Origin: Leclercia sp. UBA7405
Lineage (GTDB): Bacteria > Pseudomonadota > Gammaproteobacteria > Enterobacterales > Enterobacteriaceae
Direction: 5' to 3'
Length of the DNA stretch: 6,133 nt
Assembly (NCBI GenBank): GCA_002469605.1
Contig: DKMV01000215.1
Location: 824 to 6,956 of the forward strand
In this document: positions 1 to 5,876 of the stretch, one piece after another
How the letters are laid out: every line of letters starts with the position of its first letter
How positions within the stretch are numbered: the stretch's first letter is position 1
The notes under the pieces: generated by a model
Database searches by the model: none
Told to the model about the DNA's origin: nothing
The model's input: the letters and a program-made list of their open reading frames with translations, nothing else
Program-made: the position numbers and the translations under genes

Positions 1-1200
1 GGTAAAAAAATCGTTCTTGGCATCAGCGGCGGTATCGCTGCCTACAAAGCGCCGGAGCTGGTGCGCCGTTTGCGCGAGCGTGGGGCTGAAGTGCGGGTCG
101 CGATCACCGAAGGCGGTAAAGCCTTTATTACGCCGCTGAGCTTGCAGGCCGTCTCTGGCTTCCCGGTCTCCGATAGCCTGCTTGACCCGGCCGCAGAGGC
201 CGCTATGGGCCACATCGAGCTGGGCAAATGGGCCGATCTCGTGATTCTGGCCCCGGCCACGGCAGATTTAATCGCCCGCGTTGCGGCGGGTATGGCTAAC
301 GACCTGGTGTCGACCATCTGTCTGGCGACCCCTGCCCCCGTCGCCGTGGTCCCCGCCATGAACCAGCAGATGTATCGTAACGCCGCCACCCAACATAATC
401 TCGGGACCCTGGCCTCACGCGGCCTGCTGATCTGGGGTCCGGACAGCGGGAGCCAGGCCTGTGGCGATATCGGCCCTGGCCGCATGCTCGATCCGCTCGC
501 CATTGTGGAGTTAGCCGCAGACCATTTCTCGCCTGTCAACGATCTGCAACATCTCAACATCATGATTACTGCCGGCCCGACGCGTGAGCCCATGGATCCG
601 GTTCGCTACGTCACCAATAAGAGCTCGGGTAAGATGGGCTTCGCTATTGCCGCCGCTGCCGCGCAGCGTGGCGCAAAGGTCACCCTGGTCAGCGGGCCGG
701 TCTCCCTGCCGACGCCGCCGCATGTACAGCGCATTGATGTGACCACCGCGCTCGAAATGGAAGCCGCCGTCCAGGCACAGGTGCAACAGCAGCACATTTT
801 TATCGGCTGTGCTGCCGTGGCCGACTATCGCGCAGCTGATGTTTCTGAACAGAAAATTAAAAAGCAAGGCGATGAAATTACGCTAAAAATGGTCAAAAAC
901 CCGGATATCGTCGCAGGCGTCGGGGCGTTAAAAATTAATCGCCCTTACGTTGTTGGGTTTGCCGCCGAAACGAATAATGTGGAAGAATACGCCCGGCAAA
1001 AACGTACCCGCAAAAACCTCGATTTAATTTGCGCGAATGACGTATCGCTGGCCACCCAGGGATTTAACAGCGACAGCAACGCACTGCATTTATTCTGGCA
1101 GGATGGAGAGAAACGCTTACCGCTTGAGCGTAAGGCGCTCCTTGGCCAACAATTACTGGACGAGATCGTTACCCGTTATGATGAAAAAAATCGACGTTAA
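1..1200 (+). CDS. coaBC: Bifunctional phosphopantothenoylcysteine decarboxylase / phosphopantothenate-cysteine ligase, 5' end cut by window
   Basis: CoaBC (formerly Dfp) makes two consecutive steps of coenzyme A synthesis in the cytoplasm: CTP-dependent joining of 4'-phosphopantothenate to cysteine (C-terminal CoaB), then FMN-dependent decarboxylation to 4'-phosphopantetheine (N-terminal CoaC). The frame is open from base 1, beginning [11 protein letters not shown], which matches residue 5 of the E. coli protein from memory, so about four codons including the start are missing. With that offset the known CoaC residues are in place: His75 (bases 211-213), Asn125 in PAMNQQMY (361-363) and Cys158 in the [11 protein letters not shown] flap (460-462). 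In CoaB, Asn210 (616-618) and Lys289 of the KIKK motif (853-855) are present. The whole protein would be about 403 residues, some three shorter than E. coli's 406, the difference lying just after KIKK. The stop overlaps the start of dut, suggesting co-transcription. No GTG at 61 needs to be invoked as a start; homology clearly continues upstream. Confidence 0.97.
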   Translation, partial: GKKIVLGISGGIAAYKAPELVRRLRERGAEVRVAITEGGKAFITPLSLQAVSGFPVSDSLLDPAAEAAMGHIELGKWADLVILAPATADLIARVAAGMANDLVSTICLATPAPVAVVPAMNQQMYRNAATQHNLGTLASRGLLIWGPDSGSQACGDIGPGRMLDPLAIVELAADHFSPVNDLQHLNIMITAGPTREPMDPVRYVTNKSSGKMGFAIAAAAAQRGAKVTLVSGPVSLPTPPHVQRIDVTTALEMEAAVQAQVQQQHIFIGCAAVADYRAADVSEQKIKKQGDEITLKMVKNPDIVAGVGALKINRPYVVGFAAETNNVEEYARQKRTRKNLDLICANDVSLATQGFNSDSNALHLFWQDGEKRLPLERKALLGQQLLDEIVTRYDEKNRR

Positions 1201-1636
1201 GATTCTGGACCCGCGCGTTGGCCAGCAATTCCCGCTGCCGACTTACGCCACCTCCGGCTCTGCCGGTCTTGACCTGCGTGCCTGTCTTGACGATGCCGTA
1301 GAGTTGGCTCCGGGCGCCACTACCCTGCTGCCGACCGGCCTGGCAATCCATATTGCCGATCCGTCACTGGCGGCGGTTATTCTGCCGCGCTCTGGCCTTG
1401 GGCATAAACACGGCGTCGTGCTGGGCAACCTGGTCGGGCTTATTGATTCCGACTACCAGGGCCAGCTGATGGTTTCCGTCTGGAACCGCGGTCAGGACAG
1501 CTTTACCATCGAACCGGGCGAACGCATCGCGCAGATGGTCTTTGTCCCGGTAGTACAAGCAGAATTTAACCTGGTGGTAGACTTTGATGCCACCGACCGT
1601 GGCGAAGGCGGCTTCGGCCATTCAGGGCGTAAATAA
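1181..1636 (+). CDS. dut: Deoxyuridine 5'-triphosphate nucleotidohydrolase (dUTPase)
   Basis: Dut hydrolyses dUTP to dUMP and pyrophosphate. This keeps uracil out of DNA and supplies dUMP for thymidylate synthesis; the family works as a homotrimer with Mg2+. The 151-residue product has all five trimeric dUTPase motifs: I AGLDLRA (28-34), [12 protein letters not shown] (69-78), [12 protein letters not shown] (86-94) with the catalytic Asp90, [12 protein letters not shown] (114-123), and the glycine-rich motif [11 protein letters not shown] (140-149) with the Phe that stacks over the base. Two ATGs lie in tandem (1178 and 1181). I chose 1181 for the classical 151-residue length; 1178 would add one Met. 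The gene begins inside the last 20 bases of coaBC in another frame, and the nearest Shine-Dalgarno-like stretch (GGACGAGA, 1158-1165) is distant and weak, so translational coupling to coaBC is likely. The product is ordinary for the family. Confidence 0.97.
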   Translation: MKKIDVKILDPRVGQQFPLPTYATSGSAGLDLRACLDDAVELAPGATTLLPTGLAIHIADPSLAAVILPRSGLGHKHGVVLGNLVGLIDSDYQGQLMVSVWNRGQDSFTIEPGERIAQMVFVPVVQAEFNLVVDFDATDRGEGGFGHSGRK

Positions 1637-1681
1637 ACGCCCGCACTCTACGCATTTCACAGCGCCATAATGTAATAACAA

Positions 1682-1703
1682 ACCGCAAACGCCCGTTTGC
1701 GGT
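1682..1703 (+). terminator. Perfect 10-bp hairpin between dut and slmA (possible attenuator or partial terminator)
   Basis: ACCGCAAACG at 1682-1691 is exactly complementary to CGTTTGCGGT at 1694-1703, with a two-base centre that in RNA would open to a four-base loop. On the + strand the following bases (CGCTGTGTGG) contain no U-run, so this is not a canonical intrinsic terminator for coaBC-dut. Read on the minus strand it is followed by TTGTTATTA, which is more terminator-like, but no minus-strand gene ends here. It may stabilise the dut mRNA 3' end or reduce readthrough into slmA. The hairpin is certain; the role is not. Confidence 0.5.
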
Positions 1704-1756
1704 CGCTGTGTGGATGCCAGCCTGACAAGCGCTTATTTTCAGGGGTATTTTGTAAC

Positions 1757-2353
1757 ATGGCAGAAAAACAAACTGCGAAAAGGAATCGTCGCGAAGAAAT
1801 ACTTCAGTCTCTGGCTCTGATGCTTGAATCCAGCGATGGCAGTCAACGCATCACCACCGCTAAGCTAGCTGCCTCTGTGGGCGTCTCCGAAGCGGCGCTG
1901 TACCGTCATTTTCCCAGCAAGACGCGCATGTTCGACAGCCTGATCGAGTTTATCGAAGACAGCCTGATCACGCGCATCAACCTGATTCTGAAAGATGAGA
2001 AAGACACTACCGCGCGTCTGCGCCTGATTGTCTTATTAATTCTGGGATTTGGTGAACGCAATCCAGGGCTTACCCGTATTCTGACTGGCCACGCGCTGAT
2101 GTTTGAGCAGGACCGACTGCAGGGGCGCATTAACCAGCTTTTCGAACGTATCGAAGCCCAGTTGCGCCAGGTACTGCGTGAAAAGCGAATGCGTGAAGGC
2201 GAGGGTTACAGCATCGATGAAACCCTGCTGGCAAGCCAGCTGCTGGCATTCTGCGAAGGGATGCTCTCCCGCTTCGTGCGCAGTGAGTTTAAATACCGCC
2301 CAACGGAAGATTTCGACGCCCGCTGGCCGTTAGTTGCCGCCCAGCTGCGTTAA
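1757..2353 (+). CDS. slmA: Nucleoid occlusion factor SlmA (TetR-family, FtsZ antagonist)
   Basis: SlmA (once called Ttk) binds specific chromosomal sites and, when DNA-bound, blocks FtsZ ring assembly over the nucleoid. The 198-residue product matches E. coli SlmA nearly end to end from memory. The N-terminal TetR-type helix-turn-helix lies at about residues 30-56 ([20 protein letters not shown], then HFPSK), including Thr33, known to matter for DNA binding. The FtsZ-facing residues reported for E. coli, Arg73, Leu94, Gly97 and Arg101, are all present. The frame is open further upstream to a TTG at 1697, but [10 protein letters not shown] at 1757 is the family start and gives the usual length. 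An AGGGG at 1741-1745 could serve as ribosome binding site, although 11 bases is rather far. The 120-base gap after dut suggests its own promoter or a processed operon transcript. It converges with pyrE. Confidence 0.96.
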   Translation: MAEKQTAKRNRREEILQSLALMLESSDGSQRITTAKLAASVGVSEAALYRHFPSKTRMFDSLIEFIEDSLITRINLILKDEKDTTARLRLIVLLILGFGERNPGLTRILTGHALMFEQDRLQGRINQLFERIEAQLRQVLREKRMREGEGYSIDETLLASQLLAFCEGMLSRFVRSEFKYRPTEDFDARWPLVAAQLR

Positions 2354-2370
2354 ACGGCAGCGCCACTTAA

Positions 2371-2395
2371 CGGGCCTGCATACTCCGCAGGCCCG
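2371..2395. terminator. Bidirectional terminator-like hairpin between convergent slmA and pyrE
   Basis: CGGGCCTGC (2371-2379) pairs perfectly with GCAGGCCCG (2387-2395) around a seven-base loop. It lies 17 bases after the slmA stop and 6 bases beyond the pyrE stop, exactly where a shared terminator is expected. The + side tail is ACGTGTTTATA and the minus side tail starts TTAAG, so both U-tracts are weak. Placement and stem strength argue for a shared transcript end all the same. Confidence 0.75.
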
Positions 2396-2401
2396 ACGTG
2401 T

Positions 2402-3043
2402 TTATACCCCGTAGGCTTCCCGGTAGGCGCGCACCGCCGCAAGGTGGTCTGCCATCTCCGGCTTCTCTTCCAGGTACGCAATGAGATCCTTCAGCGTGAT
2501 GATAGAGATAACCTTGCAGCCATAATCGCGCTCCACTTCCTGTATCGCCGAGATCTCGCCGCGGCCACGCTCCTGACGGTCAAGAGAGATCAAGACCCCG
2601 GCAAGGGTCGCACCGTTAGCCTGAATAATTTCCATCGATTCACGAATGGCGGTGCCAGCGGTGATCACGTCGTCCACCAGCATAATGCGGCCTTCAAGCG
2701 CGCTACCCACCAGGTTGCCGCCTTCGCCATGGGTTTTGGCCTCTTTGCGGTTAAAGCAGTAGGGCACATCGCGCTCATGGTGCTCTGCCAGCGCCACCGC
2801 GGTAGTGGTCGCAATCGGAATGCCCTTGTAGGCCGGGCCGAACAGCAGATCGAAATCAATCCCGGAATCCATCAGCGCTTCGGCATAGAAGCGGCCTAAC
2901 AGTGCCAGATCGCGCCCGGTATTAAACAGCCCGGCGTTGAAGAAATAGGGGCTTTTGCGCCCGGATTTCAGCGTAAACTCGCCAAACTTCAGTACCTGCT
3001 TGTTAAGCGCAAATTCAATAAACTGGCGCTGGTATGCTTTCAT
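2402..3043 (-). CDS. pyrE: Orotate phosphoribosyltransferase
   Basis: PyrE transfers phosphoribose from PRPP to orotate, giving orotidine 5'-monophosphate, the fifth step of de novo UMP synthesis; it acts as a cytosolic dimer. The 213-residue product has the type I PRPP-binding loop [12 protein letters not shown] (121-132) and the known contact residues: Lys26, Phe34-Phe35, Tyr72-Lys73, Arg99, Lys100, Lys103, His105 and Arg156. The start at 3043 is chosen because GAGGAG (3051-3056 on the complement) sits seven bases upstream and MKAYQRQF is the family N-terminus; an in-frame ATG at 3058 would place the start upstream of this site. It is the second gene of the rph-pyrE operon, with a transcription attenuator in the 62-base gap, so expression should respond to UTP supply as in E. 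coli. It ends just before the terminator shared with slmA. Nothing is missing. Confidence 0.98.
   Translation of the reverse strand: MKAYQRQFIEFALNKQVLKFGEFTLKSGRKSPYFFNAGLFNTGRDLALLGRFYAEALMDSGIDFDLLFGPAYKGIPIATTTAVALAEHHERDVPYCFNRKEAKTHGEGGNLVGSALEGRIMLVDDVITAGTAIRESMEIIQANGATLAGVLISLDRQERGRGEISAIQEVERDYGCKVISIITLKDLIAYLEEKPEMADHLAAVRAYREAYGV
2674..2681 (-). other. Chi octamer (GCTGGTGG) on the minus strand, inside pyrE
   Basis: CCACCAGC on the + strand reads as the enterobacterial RecBCD Chi sequence on the minus strand. A second copy in the same orientation lies in rph at 3387-3394. The sequence match is exact; whether it acts as Chi depends on the host RecBCD, and such octamers are common in enterobacterial core genes. 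Confidence 0.6.
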
Positions 3044-3074
3044 GGATCTGCTCCTCATTCACTTTTCTACAGAC

Positions 3075-3101
3075 AAAAAAAAGGGCGACATCGTCGCCCT
3101 T
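3075..3101 (-). terminator. pyrE attenuator: intrinsic terminator between rph and pyrE
   Basis: On the minus strand AAGGGCGAC (3101-3093) pairs with GTCGCCCTT (3089-3081) around a three-base loop, followed by a run of eight T (3082-3075): a textbook intrinsic terminator. It starts seven bases after the rph stop (3106-3108) and ends 31 bases before the pyrE start. In E. coli this arrangement is the UTP-sensing attenuator. When UTP is low, RNA polymerase pauses in the U-rich stretch before the hairpin, the ribosome finishing rph catches up, and the hairpin cannot form, so pyrE is transcribed. The T-rich spacer needed for pausing (TTGATTTTAA, about 3110-3101) is present here. Confidence 0.93.
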
Positions 3102-3105
3102 AAAA

Positions 3106-3822
3106 TCAATTTTCTAACGCCGCCTTCTGCGTCGTTACGATAGATTCGATTCCCCCTCGGGCCAATGCCAGCAAGGTAAGAAGCTCTTCGTGGGTAAACG
3201 GCTCGCCTTCTGCGGTGCCCTGCACCTCAATAATGCGGCCATCTTCGGTCATGACCACGTTCATATCGGTTTCTGCTGCGGAGTCTTCGACATACTCGAG
3301 ATCGCACAGGGCTTCGCCATTCACAATGCCCACGGAGACCGCCGCAACCATCCCTTTCAGCGGATTGGTTTTCAGCTTGCCGGCAGCCACCAGCTTATTC
3401 AGCGCATCGGCCAGCGCCACGCAGGCGCCGGTGATAGAGGCAGTACGGGTGCCGCCATCGGCCTGAATAACGTCGCAGTCCAGGGTAATAGTGAATTCAC
3501 CCAGCACCTTCAGATCGACGGCGGCGCGCAGCGCACGGGCGATAAGACGCTGGATTTCCATCGTGCGGCCACCCTGCTTGCCTTTCGCCGCTTCGCGGGC
3601 GTTACGGGTGTGGGTTGCACGCGGCAACATGCCGTATTCAGCGGTGATCCAGCCCTGGCCCTGCCCTTTCAGAAAGCGCGGAACGCCCTCTTCAATGGAG
3701 GCAGTGCACAGCACTTTGGTATCACCAAACTCAACAAGCACGGAACCTTCAGCGTGTTTTGTGTAATTACGGGTCAGGGTAACGGGGCGCACCTGATTGG
3801 CGCTACGACCTGCTGGACGCAT
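3106..3822 (-). CDS. rph: Ribonuclease PH (tRNA 3'-end processing), intact
   Basis: RNase PH is a phosphate-dependent 3'-5' exoribonuclease (a hexameric ring in the family) that trims tRNA precursors and stable RNA ends, releasing nucleoside diphosphates. The 238-residue product is full length. It carries the signature [20 protein letters not shown] (about 74-93) with phosphate-binding Arg86, the GTR phosphate loop at 124-126 in [12 protein letters not shown], and the acidic pair Asp180/Asp186 in EDSAAETD. The ATG at 3822 has GGAG at 3831-3834, eight bases upstream. E. coli K-12 has a frameshift near the 3' end (rph-1) that ends translation early and lowers pyrE expression; here the frame runs through [14 protein letters not shown] to a stop seven bases before the attenuator, so coupling of rph translation to pyrE should be of wild-type kind. 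It is divergent from yicC. Confidence 0.98.
   Translation of the reverse strand: MRPAGRSANQVRPVTLTRNYTKHAEGSVLVEFGDTKVLCTASIEEGVPRFLKGQGQGWITAEYGMLPRATHTRNAREAAKGKQGGRTMEIQRLIARALRAAVDLKVLGEFTITLDCDVIQADGGTRTASITGACVALADALNKLVAAGKLKTNPLKGMVAAVSVGIVNGEALCDLEYVEDSAAETDMNVVMTEDGRIIEVQGTAEGEPFTHEELLTLLALARGGIESIVTTQKAALEN
3387..3394 (-). other. Chi octamer (GCTGGTGG) on the minus strand, inside rph
   Basis: This is an exact reverse complement of GCTGGTGG, in the same orientation as the copy at 2674-2681. The match is seen in the sequence; recombination activity is assumed from the enterobacterial setting. Confidence 0.6.
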
Positions 3823-3858
3823 GATGGAATCTCCGGCTTGAAACGAATGTGGCTGCGC

Positions 3859-3864
3859 ATTATA
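3859..3864 (-). promoter_or_regulatory. Consensus -10 hexamer of the rph-pyrE promoter
   Basis: The minus strand reads TATAAT here, followed by a G+C-rich discriminator (GCGCAGCC), 37 bases from the rph start, so the transcript would begin near 3852 with a leader of about 30 bases. No good -35 is present: TAGGAA lies at 17-base spacing (3887-3882). A GC-rich discriminator is typical of promoters inhibited by ppGpp, which would fit an RNA-processing gene, but that is inference. Confidence 0.65.
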
Positions 3865-3908
3865 CGGATTAAAACCGCTTATTCCTATCCTGAGAAGGCC
3901 CCGAAAGC

Positions 3909-3914
3909 TATAAT
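3909..3914 (+). promoter_or_regulatory. Consensus -10 hexamer of the yicC promoter
   Basis: TATAAT on the + strand lies 33 bases before the yicC ATG, predicting a start near 3921 and a short leader. The -35 at 17-base spacing is TATCCT (3886-3891), a poor match. The presumed -35 zones of this promoter and the rph promoter overlap at 3882-3891, so the two may compete for RNA polymerase or share an activator. Confidence 0.65.
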
Positions 3915-3947
3915 CCCCCCATCTCTCCTTTAAAAACAGGAACCACT

Positions 3948-4811
3948 ATGATCCGCAGTATGACCGCCTACGCCCGCCGTGAAATCAAAGGTGCATGGGG
4001 TAGCGCCACGTGGGAAATGCGCTCGGTTAACCAGCGCTATCTGGAAACGTATTTTCGTCTGCCGGAGCAGTTCCGTAGCCTTGAGCCTGTAGTCCGCGAG
4101 CGCATCCGCTCCCGCCTGACCCGCGGTAAAGTGGAGTGCAGCCTGCGCTTTGAGCCCGATGCCAGCGCGCAGGGAGAGCTGATCCTGAACGAAAAACTGG
4201 CCAAACAGCTGGTTAATGCGGCGAACTGGGTCAAAATGCAGAGCGATGAAGGGGAGATCAACCCGGTTGATATCCTGCGCTGGCCGGGCGTGATGGCCGC
4301 TCAGGAACAGGATCTGGACGCCATTGCAGCAGAAATTCTCGGCGCGCTGGACGGTACCCTCGATGACTTTATCCTGGCCCGTGAAACGGAAGGCCAGGCC
4401 CTGAAGGCGATGATTGAACAGCGCCTGGAAGGGGTAAGCGGCGAAGTGGCTAAAGTGCGCATGCACATGCCGGAAGTGCTGCAGTGGCAGCGCGAACGCC
4501 TGGTTGCCAAACTGGAAGAGGCAGAAGTACAGCTGGAAAATACCCGCCTCGAGCAGGAGCTGGTGCTGATGGCCCAGCGCGTTGACGTGGCGGAAGAGCT
4601 GGACCGTCTGGAAGCGCACGTCAAAGAGACCTACAACATTCTGAAGAAGAAAGAGGCCGTTGGCCGCCGTCTGGACTTTATGATGCAGGAGTTCAACCGC
4701 GAGTCGAACACCCTGGCCTCGAAGTCTATCAATGCCGAAGTCACGAACTCCGCCATTGAACTGAAGGTGCTGATCGAGCAGATGCGCGAACAGATCCAGA
4801 ATATCGAGTAA
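3948..4811 (+). CDS. yicC: YicC family endoribonuclease
   Basis: The 287-residue product is near-identical to E. coli YicC from memory. YicC was long uncharacterised. More recent work, as I recall it, describes the family as an endoribonuclease linked to decay of the small RNA RyhB with polynucleotide phosphorylase; treat that as family knowledge. The N-terminal YicC_N domain spans about 2-155, opening with IRSMTAYARRE and the conserved EMRSVNQRYLET. A helical, charged region follows at roughly 155-235. The C-terminal DUF1732 domain ends the protein with conserved GRRLDFMMQEFNRESNTL (about 242-259), then SKSINAEVTNSAIELKVLIE. AGGA at 3938-3941 lies six bases before the ATG. Length and motifs are typical and no truncation is seen. 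It diverges from rph, so two RNA-degrading enzymes share a promoter region, and it converges with the DUF2000-like gene. Confidence 0.96.
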   Translation: MIRSMTAYARREIKGAWGSATWEMRSVNQRYLETYFRLPEQFRSLEPVVRERIRSRLTRGKVECSLRFEPDASAQGELILNEKLAKQLVNAANWVKMQSDEGEINPVDILRWPGVMAAQEQDLDAIAAEILGALDGTLDDFILARETEGQALKAMIEQRLEGVSGEVAKVRMHMPEVLQWQRERLVAKLEEAEVQLENTRLEQELVLMAQRVDVAEELDRLEAHVKETYNILKKKEAVGRRLDFMMQEFNRESNTLASKSINAEVTNSAIELKVLIEQMREQIQNIE

Positions 4812-4813
4812 TT

Positions 4814-4847
4814 TTTCAATCCATCCCACCTGTGGGGTGGATTGAAA
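4814..4847. terminator. 16-bp hairpin just after yicC
   Basis: TTTCAATCCATCCCAC (4814-4829) pairs with GTGGGGTGGATTGAAA (4832-4847), all Watson-Crick except one T:G. It begins three bases after the yicC stop. On the + strand the 3' flank is CAGCAGG, without a U-run, and the minus strand also lacks one. It therefore looks more like an mRNA 3'-end stabiliser or a Rho-trimmed end than a simple intrinsic terminator. Confidence 0.6.
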
Positions 4848-4861
4848 CAGCAGGAAACCTC

Positions 4862-4879
4862 GTTATCTCTCGCGATAAC
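4862..4879. repeat. Small inverted repeat GTTATC / GATAAC
   Basis: Six-base arms GTTATC (4862-4867) and GATAAC (4874-4879) are separated by six bases. This is the middle and weakest of three consecutive inverted repeats between yicC and the DUF2000-like gene. On its own it could arise by chance. Confidence 0.4.
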
Positions 4880-4881
4880 AT

Positions 4882-4915
4882 TCCGTCATAACCCTTTAAG
4901 CAGGCTTATGACGGA
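4882..4915. terminator. 10-bp hairpin at the convergent yicC / DUF2000-like gene end
   Basis: TCCGTCATAA (4882-4891) pairs with TTATGACGGA (4906-4915) around a 14-base loop that can add a CC/GG pairing. The + strand tail is pyrimidine-rich (GTCCCTCCCTTT), while the minus tail (ATGTTATCG) is not a U-run. By position it is a candidate shared terminator for yicC and the minus-strand gene starting at 5389. The octamer CCCTTTAA in the loop (4892-4899) recurs at 4922-4929. Confidence 0.5.
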
Positions 4916-4966
4916 GTCCCTCCCTTTAACGGGCGAAATCACTTGATTCCACTGCCTGCCCGGAGC

Positions 4967-5389
4967 TCAGCCCTGTCTGAACAGAGAGAACTTCTTTGTA
5001 TAAGGCAGCATCGTTTCGGTGTCGCCATACAGGGCGATGGCCACAAACTCCAGAGCATCTATACTCGCCTCTTTCGTTGCCTGAATTTGTGCTTCAGTTG
5101 ATGGGCCGAGCATAGTGGTGGTGAAAAAATTGACGTTAATTTCCGCCTCGCGGCATTTGATAAGCGTTGATTTGAGCTGACTACTGTTTTTGGATTGGAG
5201 GATCACTACCGGGTAGTGACTCAAATAAGCGCTTAAACCGCTTTCATCATTGGGATAGTCGTGAAAAAGTGCATCACTCTCTTTACGCATGATCCCCGCC
5301 GCTAAATGGGCGGTAGCATTCAGAAGCAGCGCCGGATCCAGCATGCGGTTAACAATGATATAGAGTTTTTTTTCATTATCTTCAAACAT
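4967..5389 (-). CDS. DUF2000 family protein (PTH2-like fold suspected), function unknown
   Basis: The 140-residue product has no signal peptide or membrane segment and should be cytosolic. The N-terminal strand and helix KKLYIIVNRMLDPALLLNAT then AHLAAGI (7-33), and the C-terminal EFVAIALYGDTETMLPYTKK then FSLFR, resemble the DUF2000 family as I know it: a 'K-hydrophobic-V-R...L-P...N-x-x-A-H-L' opening and an 'a-L-y-G...l-t...f-s-L-w/f-r' end. That family is thought to share the fold of type II peptidyl-tRNA hydrolases; Asn24 and His28 fall where those enzymes have conserved polar residues. No activity can be claimed. GAGG (5397-5400 on the complement) lies seven bases before the ATG, a good ribosome binding site that fixes the start. 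G+C is lower than in the core genes (lines counted by hand at 45-58%). It is the last of three minus-strand genes and converges with yicC. Confidence 0.85.
   Translation of the reverse strand: MFEDNEKKLYIIVNRMLDPALLLNATAHLAAGIMRKESDALFHDYPNDESGLSAYLSHYPVVILQSKNSSQLKSTLIKCREAEINVNFFTTTMLGPSTEAQIQATKEASIDALEFVAIALYGDTETMLPYTKKFSLFRQG
5203..5219. repeat. 17-base near-perfect palindrome inside the DUF2000-like gene
   Basis: TCACTACC (5203-5210) and GGTAGTGA (5212-5219) are exact reverse complements around a single G. It falls over codons for S-H-Y-P-V-V. It has the look of a dimeric regulator site but lies well inside the coding region, so it may be only a coincidence of codons. Confidence 0.35.
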
Positions 5390-5465
5390 AGGTTTACCTC
5401 GGAAATCGCTTTTCTTAGGCTGATTTTGTCGCCATGCTACAGAACCATAGCCCAGAATCGGGCGT

Positions 5466-5582
5466 TTATATGGTGTCTCTCTGCCTCCGGCGTTTTATCA
5501 GAAAGGTCGCACAGAAGGTGATAGCGAATGGCAATAGCCAGGCCAGACACTGTTTATGCAGGAACACCTCCTGCGCTCCCAT
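5466..5582 (-). CDS. Predicted 38-residue single-pass small membrane protein
   Basis: I do not recognise this protein. Translated by hand, it begins MGAQEVFLHKQ, then has one hydrophobic stretch CLAWLLPFAITFCATFLI (residues 12-29), then a strongly basic tail KRRRQRDTI (30-38), and stops at TAA 5466-5468. One membrane helix followed by K-R-R-R-Q-R predicts, by the positive-inside rule, an inner-membrane protein with its C-terminus in the cytoplasm. There is no lipobox and no cleavable-signal logic, since the charge follows the helix. An AGGT lies six to nine bases before the ATG (AACAGGTATTACATG), an acceptable ribosome binding site. A GGAGG lies within the first codons and might instead serve a later non-ATG start. 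The gene sits 58 bases after the lipoprotein stop and 76 bases before the DUF2000-like gene, all on one strand, so an operon is plausible. Chance ORFs of 38 codons do occur; the helix plus basic tail is the main support. Confidence 0.55.
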   Translation of the reverse strand: MGAQEVFLHKQCLAWLLPFAITFCATFLIKRRRQRDTI

Positions 5583-5640
5583 GTAATACCTGTTCAGACC
5601 TCTTCAGGGTATATCGCGGCTTAGCGACTACTTCAGGAAA

Positions 5641-5829
5641 TCAATGATGGCCATGATGATGGTCATTATGGTGTCCCTCGAAACCGTGGGCATGCGGAGG
5701 ATGATGAGGCCCATTGTGATGCTCCGGACGAGGATGATCGTGGGAGTGATGATCCTTAATAACGCAGCCAGAGAGCACAAGGCTCAGAGTAAGCACCATC
5801 AACTTCAGCGGTGTATTAATACTAATCAT
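5641..5829 (-). CDS. Small histidine-rich lipoprotein
   Basis: The 62-residue product has a type II signal peptide: short n-region with Lys9, hydrophobic core LMVLTLSLVL, and lipobox L-S-G-C with the lipidated Cys22. The mature part is 41 residues, of which 17 are His, in clusters such as DHHSHDH, PHHPPHAH and NDHHHGHH at the very end, mixed with Pro, Gly, Asp and Glu. Residue +2 is Val, not Asp, so by the Lol rule it should go to the outer membrane. Dense histidine indicates binding of Ni, Co, Zn or Cu ions, for storage, buffering or hand-over; the metal cannot be told. I do not recognise a named family. The start at 5829 is kept because the alternative Met11 would lose the only basic residue of the n-region; the ribosome binding site (AGAAAG) is weak. 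It is the first of three minus-strand genes, behind an A+T-rich leader. Confidence 0.8.
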   Translation of the reverse strand: MISINTPLKLMVLTLSLVLSGCVIKDHHSHDHPRPEHHNGPHHPPHAHGFEGHHNDHHHGHH

Positions 5830-5876
5830 TATATCTTTCTATGCCTGTATTTATGTGAACCTGCAATCTTATCTGG

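Noticed and set aside
1722..1751. CTGACA (1722-1727) and TATTTT (1746-1751) at 18-base spacing as an slmA promoter
   Set aside because: It would start transcription at or after the slmA ATG, giving a leaderless mRNA. The -10 is only a 4/6 match, so it is not strong enough to annotate.
1697..1756. Upstream TTG extension of slmA by 20 codons
   Set aside because: Begins within the dut-slmA hairpin, has no family homology, and the ATG at 1757 gives the standard 198-residue SlmA.
3190..3933. 247-codon + strand frame opposite rph
   Set aside because: Shadow of rph on the other strand; rph carries all RNase PH motifs and a good ribosome binding site.
3930..4829. 299-codon minus frame covering yicC
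   Set aside because: Antisense shadow of the conserved yicC gene. It is Phe/Leu/His/Gln-rich, as expected from the complement, and has no start signal.
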